Below are positions 17,429-24,207 of a DNA stretch of 35,763 bases, in pieces. The first letter of the stretch is position 1, and the number at the start of each line of letters is the position of its first letter. A program made the position numbers and the translations under genes. The stretch is taken from NCBI RefSeq assembly GCF_003463065.1, contig NZ_QSCM01000024.1:1-35763 (forward strand), in the 5' to 3' direction. Under the pieces are notes generated by a model. The model had not been told where the DNA came from. It searched no databases and worked only from the letters and a program-made list of their open reading frames with translations. The DNA is from Blautia sp. OF03-15BH (GTDB lineage: Bacteria > Bacillota > Clostridia > Lachnospirales > Lachnospiraceae).

Positions 17429-17949
17429 TACCCTTTCTGCTTTCGGAACTCCTTGGGAGACATTCCAAATTGGTGTTTAAAGCAGCTGCAAAAATAAGAA
17501 ATATCCGAGAACCCGCATTTTAAGGCAACATCCCGGATATTTTCTTCACTAAGTCGCAGTAGATGCTGGGCATTTGACAGTCGCAGATATCGTATATATT
17601 TTATTACGCCTGTTCCGGTTGTTTCTTTGAATTTCCTACAAAAATACGCCTCTTCATAGCCAAATCTTTTACTAATATTTTGGGTCGATATACTCTCCGT
17701 GTAATGATTGTTGATATAGGTAAGAGCTTCTTTGAATCGTTTGTCTGTTTTATGAATCCGTACTGTCTCAACAGAACAATATTGGTAGAATAAGCCAATA
17801 ATTTCATAAATTTTACCAATGGCACAAAGGGGATTACATACATCCTGTGCAGCAAGCAGGGCAATTAGTTCTTCCATAGCATTGGCTACTTTTGGGTGAG
17901 TGGCCACGGGACAAAAAGAGACTTTCTCCTGAAAGAGCGGCTGAATGTA
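17428..17949 (-). pseudogene. AraC-family regulator, 5'-truncated remnant
   Basis: About 174 codons remain open. The C-terminal double helix-turn-helix is complete (ISTQNISKRFGYEEAYFCRKF, shortened here, then VALKCGFSDISYFCSCFKHQ and MSPKEFRK). The usual N-terminal cupin of about 110 residues is missing. The frame stays open rightwards past the GTG at 17907 up to a stop near 17950, with family-like residues (PLFQEKVSFCPV), and then becomes the start of another broken gene on the opposite strand. There is no ribosome binding site before any start codon. This is best read as a gene cut by a deletion. A short translated product from GTG 17907 cannot be excluded. Confidence 0.75.
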
Positions 17950-19028
17950 TTAAAGAGAGGCTAGAAGCAGTAGGAGAAGAAGTAAAGGAAGTTTATACAC
18001 CGGAAGAAGTGTATGATATTCTAAAAAAGATGCAGGATGGAGATGCCAATGGTAATGGAAGTCCGGATGAGATTGCCGATTTCGGAATTAACGGTTTCAG
18101 TTATATTGCCCCTGCTTTTGGATTAAATATGGATTTATTGTGCGGGTATTTCTTGGAAGATAATAAGGTATTTTCAAATTTCTATCATGAGAATTTCCCG
18201 GCTTATATTGAATATATGCAGCGGATGTATCAGGATGGATTAATTGATACATCAGCGCTTAATTCTTCAACGAGCCAGTTGATTAGTGAGAATCGCTTAG
18301 CACTTGTGTCCGGATACGCAGAATGGAATTTTGAATATTCGATTCCAAATCTGGATGAAAATAAGACATTTTTTACTCCTGTGTTGGTAGATGCAGATGG
18401 AGATCTTTCGAATGGCTTCCCAGTATGGGCAGATAGTGTGGAGACTATGACATATTGCCAATACTTTATTCCCAAAGCAAGTGAGAAAGCGGAAGCAGTA
18501 GTTAAGTTAATGGATTATGTCTATAGTGACAGATATGCGCTTATGAACCAAATTGGTGTTGAAGGGGTAGCATATGAAGTGGACGAAAATGGAAATTATA
18601 CGAAGTTGCCTGCAGAGGGAGATGATGCAATAAGTTTTACTTATGCAAGTGCCGGTTTATATGCGTTACCAAGATTTATACTGTATCCAGAAGTGACAGA
18701 ACGCTATAATGCCAGCGAGCCTCAGTATATGATTAATAAGGCTAATTGGAATTACAATTTTTATACAGAATTGTATCCGTTGGCTGATCAGGTAGAAACC
18801 ACCAGTTATTCCTTAGCCATTGCTACGGATGAAGAGAGTGAAATTATATCAGAAAAGGAAGAACAGCTAAGGACTTATGCGTCGGAACTTATTTCTGATT
18901 TAATAATGGGTAATAAATCTCTGGATGATTTACCTGAATACCAGAAGGAACTGGAGGATCTTGGTTTGTTGGAGTATATGGAAGTTATGCAGGCACGTCG
19001 TGACCGTATAGTTGCTTCTGAAAAATAA
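17946..19028 (+). pseudogene. Extracellular solute-binding protein (sugar ABC type), 5'-truncated remnant
   Basis: About 360 residues resemble the C-terminal two thirds of family-1 solute-binding lipoproteins. They include TPEEVYDILKKM followed by the family's DGDANGNGSPDEI pattern, then ENRLALVSGYAEW and PKASEKAEAVVKLMDYV. The signal peptide, lipobox cysteine and first part of lobe I are missing. The frame is open back to a GTG at 17892, but those first codons are the antisense of the araC remnant, and no ribosome binding site is seen. No permease genes are nearby. The region is AT-rich compared with its flanks, suggesting a decayed or foreign locus. Confidence 0.75.
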
Positions 19029-19055
19029 AATATCGAATTTTGCGATTTCTTTTCG

Positions 19056-19084
19056 TGTTCATGCCACAGAAAATGTGTTACACT
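19056..19084 (+). promoter_or_regulatory. Probable promoter of the MerR-family gene
   Basis: TACACT at 19079-19084 with an extended TG at 19076-19077 lies 17 bases after TGTTCA (19056-19061). The -35 is weak; the -10 is fair. Confidence 0.45.
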
Positions 19085-19146
19085 GATTCTGTAAGTGTTG
19101 GGGCAGTTTTGCCCTGAGAATGAACATGAAGGGGAGAAAAAATTTC

Positions 19147-19782
19147 ATGGATGAAAAAAGGTATTTGATCTCTGATGCAGCCAAAGCCGTTCAGGCAGAA
19201 CCTCACGTCCTCCGCTACTGGGAGGATGAGCTAGAGCTTCCGATCCAGAGGACGGAGCTGGGGCATCGTTACTATACCGAGGAAGATATTCAGACCTTTC
19301 AGAATATTAAGGAACTAAAAGAGCGGGGTTTTCAGCTGAAAGCCATCAAAGTACTTCTGCCGGAGCTTAAAAAACGAAAAGGAGATTCTTCTGCGGAGAT
19401 CATCGATCTGGAGCAAAAACTGGCAGAACAGGAGAAAGAAAAAGCGGAGCCCGAGGAAAATATCACAGTCTTTCCTCTGAATCCGGACCTGGACAAGTTT
19501 CAGCAGTTTGAAACTATCATGACTTCTCTGTTCCGGCAGACCTTAAAGGAGAACAACGAGGAGCTGGAAAACCGGATCTCTGATTCGGTCATCCATGGAA
19601 TGGACGTGCTGATGCAACTTAAGGAGGAAAAAGAGGAAGAACGGTTCCGTCGCCTGGACGAGACGATCCGCCTTCACCAGAAAAACGGAACGCTTGTGGC
19701 AGCGGCCAGAGAGCCCGGTCTTTTCCGGCTGTTCCGCAGGAAAAAGAAATCAGCAGTTGACATGGCAGGAGCAAAAAGTTAA
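19147..19782 (+). CDS. MerR-family transcription regulator
   Basis: 211 residues. The N-terminal winged helix is clear (LISDAAKAV, VLRYWEDELELP, then GHRYYTEEDIQTFQNIKELK and GFQLKAIK). The C-terminal half is charged and helical, likely a coiled coil for dimerisation (KLAEQEKEKAEPEE and MDVLMQLKEEKEEERFRRL); no ligand-binding domain is recognised. ATG 19147 is preferred because AGGGGAG lies 11 bases upstream and the family usually begins this way; ATGs at 19120 and 19126 are possible. The GH20 gene follows after about 100 bases and may be its target, but that is only inferred from position. Confidence 0.85.
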   Translation: MDEKRYLISDAAKAVQAEPHVLRYWEDELELPIQRTELGHRYYTEEDIQTFQNIKELKERGFQLKAIKVLLPELKKRKGDSSAEIIDLEQKLAEQEKEKAEPEENITVFPLNPDLDKFQQFETIMTSLFRQTLKENNEELENRISDSVIHGMDVLMQLKEEKEEERFRRLDETIRLHQKNGTLVAAAREPGLFRLFRRKKKSAVDMAGAKS

Positions 19783-19800
19783 AATCATTTTACCATATCG

Positions 19801-19849
19801 GACAGGCTTCCCGCTGTCTCTTTCAGGAGAGATATGTGGGGAGCCTGTC
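19801..19849 (+). promoter_or_regulatory. Hairpin in the MerR-GH20 intergenic region
   Basis: A 12-bp stem (19801-19812 with 19838-19849, one G-T pair) lies between the MerR stop and the GH20 start. No T-run follows, so it is not an ordinary terminator. It could protect the downstream mRNA or regulate read-through into the GH20 gene. Confidence 0.45.
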
Positions 19850-19884
19850 TGCATGATGAGGAAAAAAGAAAAGAGGATAAAATC

Positions 19885-21705
19885 ATGGAATTCCTTCCAA
19901 ATCCGAAACAGACGGAATATCATACAGGCCATTTTCTGCCGGGTCCCCTGACAAAAATCCTGCTCGTTGGCACAGAGCCGGGAGCTTTTCTCTATGCACA
20001 GATGCTCCAGAAGGAGCTTCGGGAAGAGGCAGGTCTTTCTCTGGATATCTTAAGGGCGCTGCGCCCGACGGAAAGCGGCGATATCATTCTGGGCCTGGAT
20101 CAGAAACTGGAAAAGGACCACTATCAGCTGACTGTTGCAGAAGACAGGATCCTTCTGGCTGCAGGCGGTGACGAGGCACTCTGCAATGGCGTACAGACCC
20201 TCTGCCAGCTCATTCAGCTTCACGGCGCAGTTCTGCCCTGTCTTTCCATCACAGACTGGCCGGATCTAAAAAACCGTGGCTACTATATGGACTGCTCCCG
20301 CGGCCGTGTGCCGAAACTCTCCTATTTAAAGAAGGTGGCAGATCTGCTCTGCCGGTTCAAGGTGAATCAGTGGCAGCTCTACATCGAGCATACCTACCTT
20401 TTCCGTGGACTTTCTGAAGCCTGGAGAGAGGATACACCGCTAACGGCCGAGGAAATCATGGAACTGGATGTTTACTGCGCGGCCCGCCATATCGAACTGG
20501 TGCCCTCCCTTTCCAGCTTCGGCCATATGTACCGGATTCTCAGCACCAAGACCTGCTGTGATCTCTGCGAGCTGCCAGATTCCGAAAAAATCCCCTACAG
20601 CTACACCTATGCGGGTCAGCACCACACGCTGAACGTTTCCCATCCGGACGCTCTGGATTTTATCAAGAGACTGATCGATGAGTACCGTCCCCTTTTCCGT
20701 ACGAACAAGTTCAATATCTGTGCGGATGAGACCTTCGACCTGGGAAAAGGAAGAAGCAAGGCTCTGGCGGAGGAAAAAGGCGAGCGCCAGCTCTATGTGG
20801 AGCATGTGAAAGCCCTCTGCGAGCATCTGGTGGCTCAGGGCTGCGTGCCGATGTTCTGGGGCGATATTATGTACCGCTGGCCGGAAAGCTGTGGAGAGCT
20901 TCCGAAGGAGACAATCTGCCTGAACTGGGGCTATGCGCCGGATCAGCCCGAGGATGCCATCAAGGCCATCGCGGAGAGTGGAATCACCCAGTATGCCTGC
21001 CCGGGTGTCTGTGGCTGGAATATGTGGATGCCGCTTCTCGATTTCGCCTACCGGAACAACCGGATCATGTGCCGTCATGCTCATAAGTATGGCGCTGTTG
21101 GTCTCCTGAACACTGACTGGGGCGATTACGGCCATGTGAACGATTACCGCTTAAGCATTCCGGGAATCCTCTACGGAGCAGCTTTCAGCTGGAATGCAGA
21201 GGAAGTTCCTTTTGATGAGATTAACGAGGCGATTTCGAGACTGGCCTACGGAGATACCTCCGGGAAAATCGTGAGCGGTATTGCTCATTTTTCCGATAAT
21301 GAGATGTTTCAGTGGTCTCAGTCTGTGAACTGGATGGAAGGTGACGAGGCTCGCCGTGTGGAGATTCTGGAGGAGTGGAAATATACAAAGGAAAGGGCAG
21401 AAAAAGCCAATGCAGAGGTAAAAAAAGCCCTGGAGGAGATTTATGCCTGCACGCCTTATATGAGCGCCGGAAGAAAAGCTGTGGTACAGCTTTTTACTGT
21501 GACCGGAGAGGGAATCTGTATCTGGAATGAAGTCGGAGCCTGGCTCATGGACCGCTCTGAGGAAGAAGGCCGGAAACTGGCCGAGAGACTGGAAAACTGG
21601 CTGGAGCATTACCGCCGGGAATGGAGAGAGATCAGTAAGGAGAGTAGTCTCGCTGTACTGAGCAGCATGGTTGTGAGATATGCGGATTTGCTGAGAGGAC
21701 GTTGA
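19885..21705 (+). CDS. Family 20 glycoside hydrolase (beta-N-acetylhexosaminidase)
   Basis: 606 residues. It starts with a GH20b-like N-terminal domain (ILLVGTEPGAF to about residue 120). Next comes a TIM barrel with NRGYYMDCSRGRVPK, a HTYL segment and the catalytic Asp-Glu pair in ICADETFDLG. GH20 enzymes remove terminal GlcNAc or GalNAc by substrate-assisted catalysis. No signal peptide is seen, so it should act inside the cell on imported oligosaccharides, for example from mucin, chitin or recycled wall. ATG 19885 has AGAGGA 7 bases upstream; longer starts have none. Confidence 0.92.
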   Translation: MEFLPNPKQTEYHTGHFLPGPLTKILLVGTEPGAFLYAQMLQKELREEAGLSLDILRALRPTESGDIILGLDQKLEKDHYQLTVAEDRILLAAGGDEALCNGVQTLCQLIQLHGAVLPCLSITDWPDLKNRGYYMDCSRGRVPKLSYLKKVADLLCRFKVNQWQLYIEHTYLFRGLSEAWREDTPLTAEEIMELDVYCAARHIELVPSLSSFGHMYRILSTKTCCDLCELPDSEKIPYSYTYAGQHHTLNVSHPDALDFIKRLIDEYRPLFRTNKFNICADETFDLGKGRSKALAEEKGERQLYVEHVKALCEHLVAQGCVPMFWGDIMYRWPESCGELPKETICLNWGYAPDQPEDAIKAIAESGITQYACPGVCGWNMWMPLLDFAYRNNRIMCRHAHKYGAVGLLNTDWGDYGHVNDYRLSIPGILYGAAFSWNAEEVPFDEINEAISRLAYGDTSGKIVSGIAHFSDNEMFQWSQSVNWMEGDEARRVEILEEWKYTKERAEKANAEVKKALEEIYACTPYMSAGRKAVVQLFTVTGEGICIWNEVGAWLMDRSEEEGRKLAERLENWLEHYRREWREISKESSLAVLSSMVVRYADLLRGR

Positions 21706-21743
21706 CGTTCAGCGCAGGCCACAGGTCTATGCTACGCTTCGGT

Positions 21744-21778
21744 CGGTGCCAAACGAGTCCCACCGGGACTCAGCACCG
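21744..21778. repeat. Nested palindrome downstream of the GH20 gene
   Basis: Outer stem cggtgc 21744-21749 with gcaccg 21773-21778, inner stem of 7 bp (21755-21761 with 21765-21771) and a 3-base loop. GC-rich, no T-run on either strand. It may be a REP-like dispersed palindrome or help end the GH20 transcript. Whether it recurs in the genome cannot be told here. Confidence 0.5.
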
Positions 21779-21800
21779 CGCTTCGCGTTGGACTATTGAT

Positions 21801-21836
21801 AAAAAAAACCGCCTGGTGTCGGGAAAACACCAGGCG
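21801..21836 (-). terminator. Terminator of the ferredoxin gene
   Basis: On the minus strand a 10-bp perfect stem (21836-21827 with 21819-21810) is followed by eight T (21808-21801), about 57 bases after the ferredoxin stop. Confidence 0.9.
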
Positions 21837-21893
21837 ATAAGGGAAAGAGAACTGCCACGCATCAGAGGCAGCTTCTATCCAAGAAACGGGAGA

Positions 21894-22067
21894 TTACTCA
21901 CCCGGATGGATAGCTTCGTTCGGGCACTCTGCCTCGCAGGTACCGCAATCCAGACATGCATCAGCATCGATCACATATTTTCCATCGCCCTCGCTGATAG
22001 CGTCTGCCGGACAGACAGCTGCGCAGGAACCGCAGGATACACAATCATCAGAAATTACATATGCCAT
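21894..22067 (-). CDS. 2[4Fe-4S] ferredoxin
   Basis: 57 residues, too short for most length cut-offs but unmistakable. It has two cysteine clusters, CVSCGSCAAVCP and CLDCGTCEAECP, each binding one 4Fe-4S cluster together with the other's last Cys. It is a soluble low-potential electron carrier of clostridial type. The start MAYVISDDC at 22067 has GGAGG 9 bases upstream. It has its own promoter and terminator and is divergent from a DUF1858 redox-protein gene. Confidence 0.95.
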   Translation of the reverse strand: MAYVISDDCVSCGSCAAVCPADAISEGDGKYVIDADACLDCGTCEAECPNEAIHPGE

Positions 22068-22124
22068 AGTAGTTTACCTCCTTATAAAATGTACATGAAT
22101 TGGTTCACTCAGAACCTTACCGCT

Positions 22125-22153
22125 ATTTTAATACATTTACCTAAAATATACAA
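22125..22153 (-). promoter_or_regulatory. Promoter of the ferredoxin gene
   Basis: Read on the minus strand: TTGTAT (22153-22148), a 17-base spacer and TAAAAT (22130-22125), about 60 bases before the start codon. Confidence 0.6.
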
Positions 22154-22207
22154 GTGAAATATTTGGATTTCTTGTTTTTGTCCCTTGCGAAAAACAAAGA
22201 AAAAGAT

Positions 22208-22213
22208 TATAAT
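22208..22213 (+). promoter_or_regulatory. -10 box for the DUF1858 gene
   Basis: A perfect TATAAT lies 43 bases before the start codon. The -35 region is a T-rich stretch (TTGTTT at 22182-22187, spacing 20) and is weak. Confidence 0.45.
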
Positions 22214-22255
22214 GAAAAATATCTGTGAAAAAATCAACAAGGAGGAAAAACGATC

Positions 22256-22480
22256 ATGATTAAGATTACCAAAGAAATGATCATTGGCGATATTTTAAAT
22301 GAAGCACCGGATATGGCTCCTGTACTGATGGCTGCCGGAATGCACTGCATCGGCTGCCCGTCTGCTCAGATGGAAACCGTAGAAGAGGCTGCTTATGTTC
22401 ATGGTATCGAGCCGGAGCTGCTCATCACCAGAGTAAATGCTTTCGTTGACGCTCAGGATAAGGAAGCAAAGGCAGAGTAA
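22256..22480 (+). CDS. DUF1858-domain redox disulfide protein
   Basis: 74 residues. The pattern ITKEMIIGDIL, then APVLMAAGMHCIGCP with a CxxC pair, matches the small DUF1858 family (hybrid-cluster-protein-associated redox disulfide domain). The cysteines probably cycle between thiol and disulfide or carry sulfur or metal. AAGGAGG lies in front of the ATG. It is divergent from a ferredoxin, which fits a redox role, though the partner is unknown. Confidence 0.88.
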   Translation: MIKITKEMIIGDILNEAPDMAPVLMAAGMHCIGCPSAQMETVEEAAYVHGIEPELLITRVNAFVDAQDKEAKAE

Positions 22481-22497
22481 TCGATCTTTGTAAAAAG

Positions 22498-22541
22498 AAG
22501 CAGGAAGAAGCTTTTTCAGAAAAAGTTTTCTTCCTGCTTTT
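22498..22541. terminator. Bidirectional terminator between DUF1858 gene and mecA
   Basis: A 10-bp perfect stem (22498-22507 with 22530-22539) with A-rich left and T-rich right flanks and a second inner stem. It serves both convergent transcripts. Confidence 0.85.
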
Positions 22542-22552
22542 CAATTGCCTGT

Positions 22553-23332
22553 TTATGCCAGCTGAGCCAGCTTCTGAAGAGCATTATCTTTTACGATAAC
22601 ATCCATATGCTCTTGATAAAAGGCACGCATGGTCGGTACATATTTCCGGTTGCCGGCATACTCGGAAAGAATGTTGCAGATTTTGTTAAATTCTTCCGGA
22701 GTGTGGTCGGATTTGCTGATGATAAGATGATATTCTCTGGTCAGCGGATCCTTATACAGACTGTTTTCTCCATCATAATGACCTTCCAGAATGTGAGCGG
22801 CACGGATAACAGTATCCAGATCGCGGAAACGGTAGAGTCTGGTCAGATTAAAGGAAGCAGTGTCAGCCGGAGCGGATTCCGCCTCTTCTTTTTCTGTGCC
22901 TTCTTTTGCAGACGCTTCTGACTGATATTGTTCCATAGCCTTTTTCTTGGCATTGCGGATTTTGTTGAAAAGTCCCAGTACATCATCGGCACCCTCCAGC
23001 TTGGAAGCGATAGGAGAACCGCCAAAAGGCTGTTCGCCCGGCTGCTGGGGAGAAAACTTGGCAAAACGTGTGTCAAGTTCTTCTGGATCCTCGACCTTTG
23101 TAATGATAAGGATAATGGAATCGGAAGAAAGAGGAATGGCCTCGATCATCAGGGGAATATCATTTGCCTCAAAACCAAATTCATAAGCGGCCTGCTGCAT
23201 CATGTCGCGGAAAAGGCTTTTGGCCTTCTCAGTACCATAGGCAAGCTCGCTCAGCTTGATTTCACGGCTTAAAAGATCTTCTTTTGTAAGGGTGCATCGT
23301 ATCTGATTGTCATTGATTTTTTCAATTTTCAT
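22553..23332 (-). CDS. mecA: Adaptor protein MecA
   Basis: 259 residues. The start MKIEKINDNQIRCTLTKEDL and the segment FGFEANDIPLMIEAIPLS are typical of the MecA N-terminal domain, which binds the substrate. A charged spacer with many Ala and Glu follows. The C-terminal domain (LYRFRDLDTVIRAAHIL, YHLIISKSDHTPEEF) docks on ClpC. MecA delivers substrates to the ClpCP protease and was first known as a competence repressor. GTCAGGATG is the likely ribosome binding site. Single gene with its own promoter and terminator. Confidence 0.93.
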   Translation of the reverse strand: MKIEKINDNQIRCTLTKEDLLSREIKLSELAYGTEKAKSLFRDMMQQAAYEFGFEANDIPLMIEAIPLSSDSIILIITKVEDPEELDTRFAKFSPQQPGEQPFGGSPIASKLEGADDVLGLFNKIRNAKKKAMEQYQSEASAKEGTEKEEAESAPADTASFNLTRLYRFRDLDTVIRAAHILEGHYDGENSLYKDPLTREYHLIISKSDHTPEEFNKICNILSEYAGNRKYVPTMRAFYQEHMDVIVKDNALQKLAQLA

Positions 23333-23382
23333 TCTATCACATCCTGACTGTTTGAAACGGTTTGGTTTATATTTATCATATC

Positions 23383-23412
23383 ATTATATACCGTTCCTGT
23401 GGTTTATGTAAA
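23383..23412 (-). promoter_or_regulatory. Promoter of mecA
   Basis: Minus strand: TTTACA (23412-23407), an 18-base spacer and TATAAT (23388-23383), about 50 bases before the start. Confidence 0.7.
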
Positions 23413-23452
23413 GTAAATGAAAGGAAAAAGATGAAAAAAATCAAAAAAGTGC

Positions 23453-23481
23453 TTGCAAATCATAGCTTTGTATTGTATAAT
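23453..23481 (+). promoter_or_regulatory. Strong promoter with no gene for 300 bases
   Basis: TTGCAA (23453-23458), exactly 17 bases and TATAAT (23476-23481). Transcription should begin near 23489. The next plausible start codon is at 23788. Confidence 0.75.
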
Positions 23482-23488
23482 AGCCGTT

Positions 23489-23787
23489 AAGAGATTTGAA
23501 ATGGATTTCTGATTTTATTCTAATTTTATTCTGTGAGAAAATCATCTCGCTTATTCCAACTTTTTAACAACTGAACAGACAATGACAAAAGACTCAGACC
23601 TTCAGCCTTGCTCCTGCTCTGTTTTTATCTCTATTCCGTTTCATTTCTCTAGGATACAAAAGAAAACCGCTTGGTATGGAAATGGAACCGGCAGTCCGGA
23701 ATAGCATAGAAGCAATATTCTGAACTGTCAGCAGGAAAGTAATATATCACAGGAAGCACATCCATTTTCGGCGGCGAAAAGAAAGGG
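23489..23787 (+). other. Long structured leader or small RNA region
   Basis: This 300-base stretch has no convincing reading frame. It holds a long bulged hairpin: ctattccg 23631-23638 pairs with cggaatag 23697-23704. Directly above it, tttcatttc 23639-23647 pairs with gaaatggaa 23679-23687, leaving a 9-base bulge on the right side only. A further atac/gtat pair closes the loop. This asymmetric bulge is the kind of shape seen in regulatory RNAs. I do not recognise a known riboswitch class. Confidence 0.45.
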
Positions 23788-24030
23788 GTGAGACCGATTT
23801 CAGGAAAGCACTGTGACGAGCAGTTCAGACTGTACAGGGAACTTTCCGATTATGACGGAGCAGGCATTCGGCTTTGGCTGGACGGTGTACCGAGTACGCC
23901 CGAGGAGATCACCAGGGCATGCTGCGCCAGAGAAGGAAACAGTTACATGCGGGATTACATCAGAAATTCTTCTGATAAAGTAACGGATATTGCCTTCGAC
24001 TGCATCGACAAAAGCAAAAAAACCAGGTGA
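23788..24030 (+). CDS. Small protein of unknown function
   Basis: 80 residues from a GTG start, soluble, with a well-formed amino acid pattern (LYRELSDYDGAGIRLWLDG, then TPEEITRACCAREG and YMRDYIRN). There are several Cys but no known metal motif. The start is doubtful. GTG 23788 touches the AAAGGGG sequence directly, whereas an ATT at 23797 lies at a good distance from it. The strong promoter at 23453 reads toward it through a long leader. I do not recognise the family. Confidence 0.55.
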   Translation: MRPISGKHCDEQFRLYRELSDYDGAGIRLWLDGVPSTPEEITRACCAREGNSYMRDYIRNSSDKVTDIAFDCIDKSKKTR

Positions 24031-24112
24031 AAGCGCCCCCTTCGCAGACAGACTTGGTAAATTATTCTGATGAAAGTCGAAATTGGTCGTTTCGCAGCAG
24101 ACCCTTCTATGC

Positions 24113-24166
24113 TATAATGCAGGTGTATGAGAATTGTGCGAGCTCGTTGCAGCAGAGCAATTTTCA
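24113..24166 (+). promoter_or_regulatory. Promoter -10 and 5'-end hairpin upstream of the GH18 gene
   Basis: TATAAT at 24113-24118 without a good -35, then a 10-bp stem (24128-24137 with 24157-24166, including G-T pairs) beginning at the expected transcript start. The sequence is related to 2861-2899 and 33294-33325. No T-run follows. Confidence 0.5.
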
Positions 24167-24207
24167 GGTACTTTGTAGAATGATAAAAGGGGCTGGAGGT
24201 CGAATGA

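Noticed and set aside
17142..17523. Two short open frames with repeated ASRSEVFYMSVYRAK sequence
   Set aside because: They are translations of the 98-bp direct repeat (terminator hairpin), not genes.
21702..22157. 151-codon open frame after the GH20 gene
   Set aside because: It runs through a palindrome, through the ferredoxin terminator and antisense to the ferredoxin gene, and matches no protein pattern.
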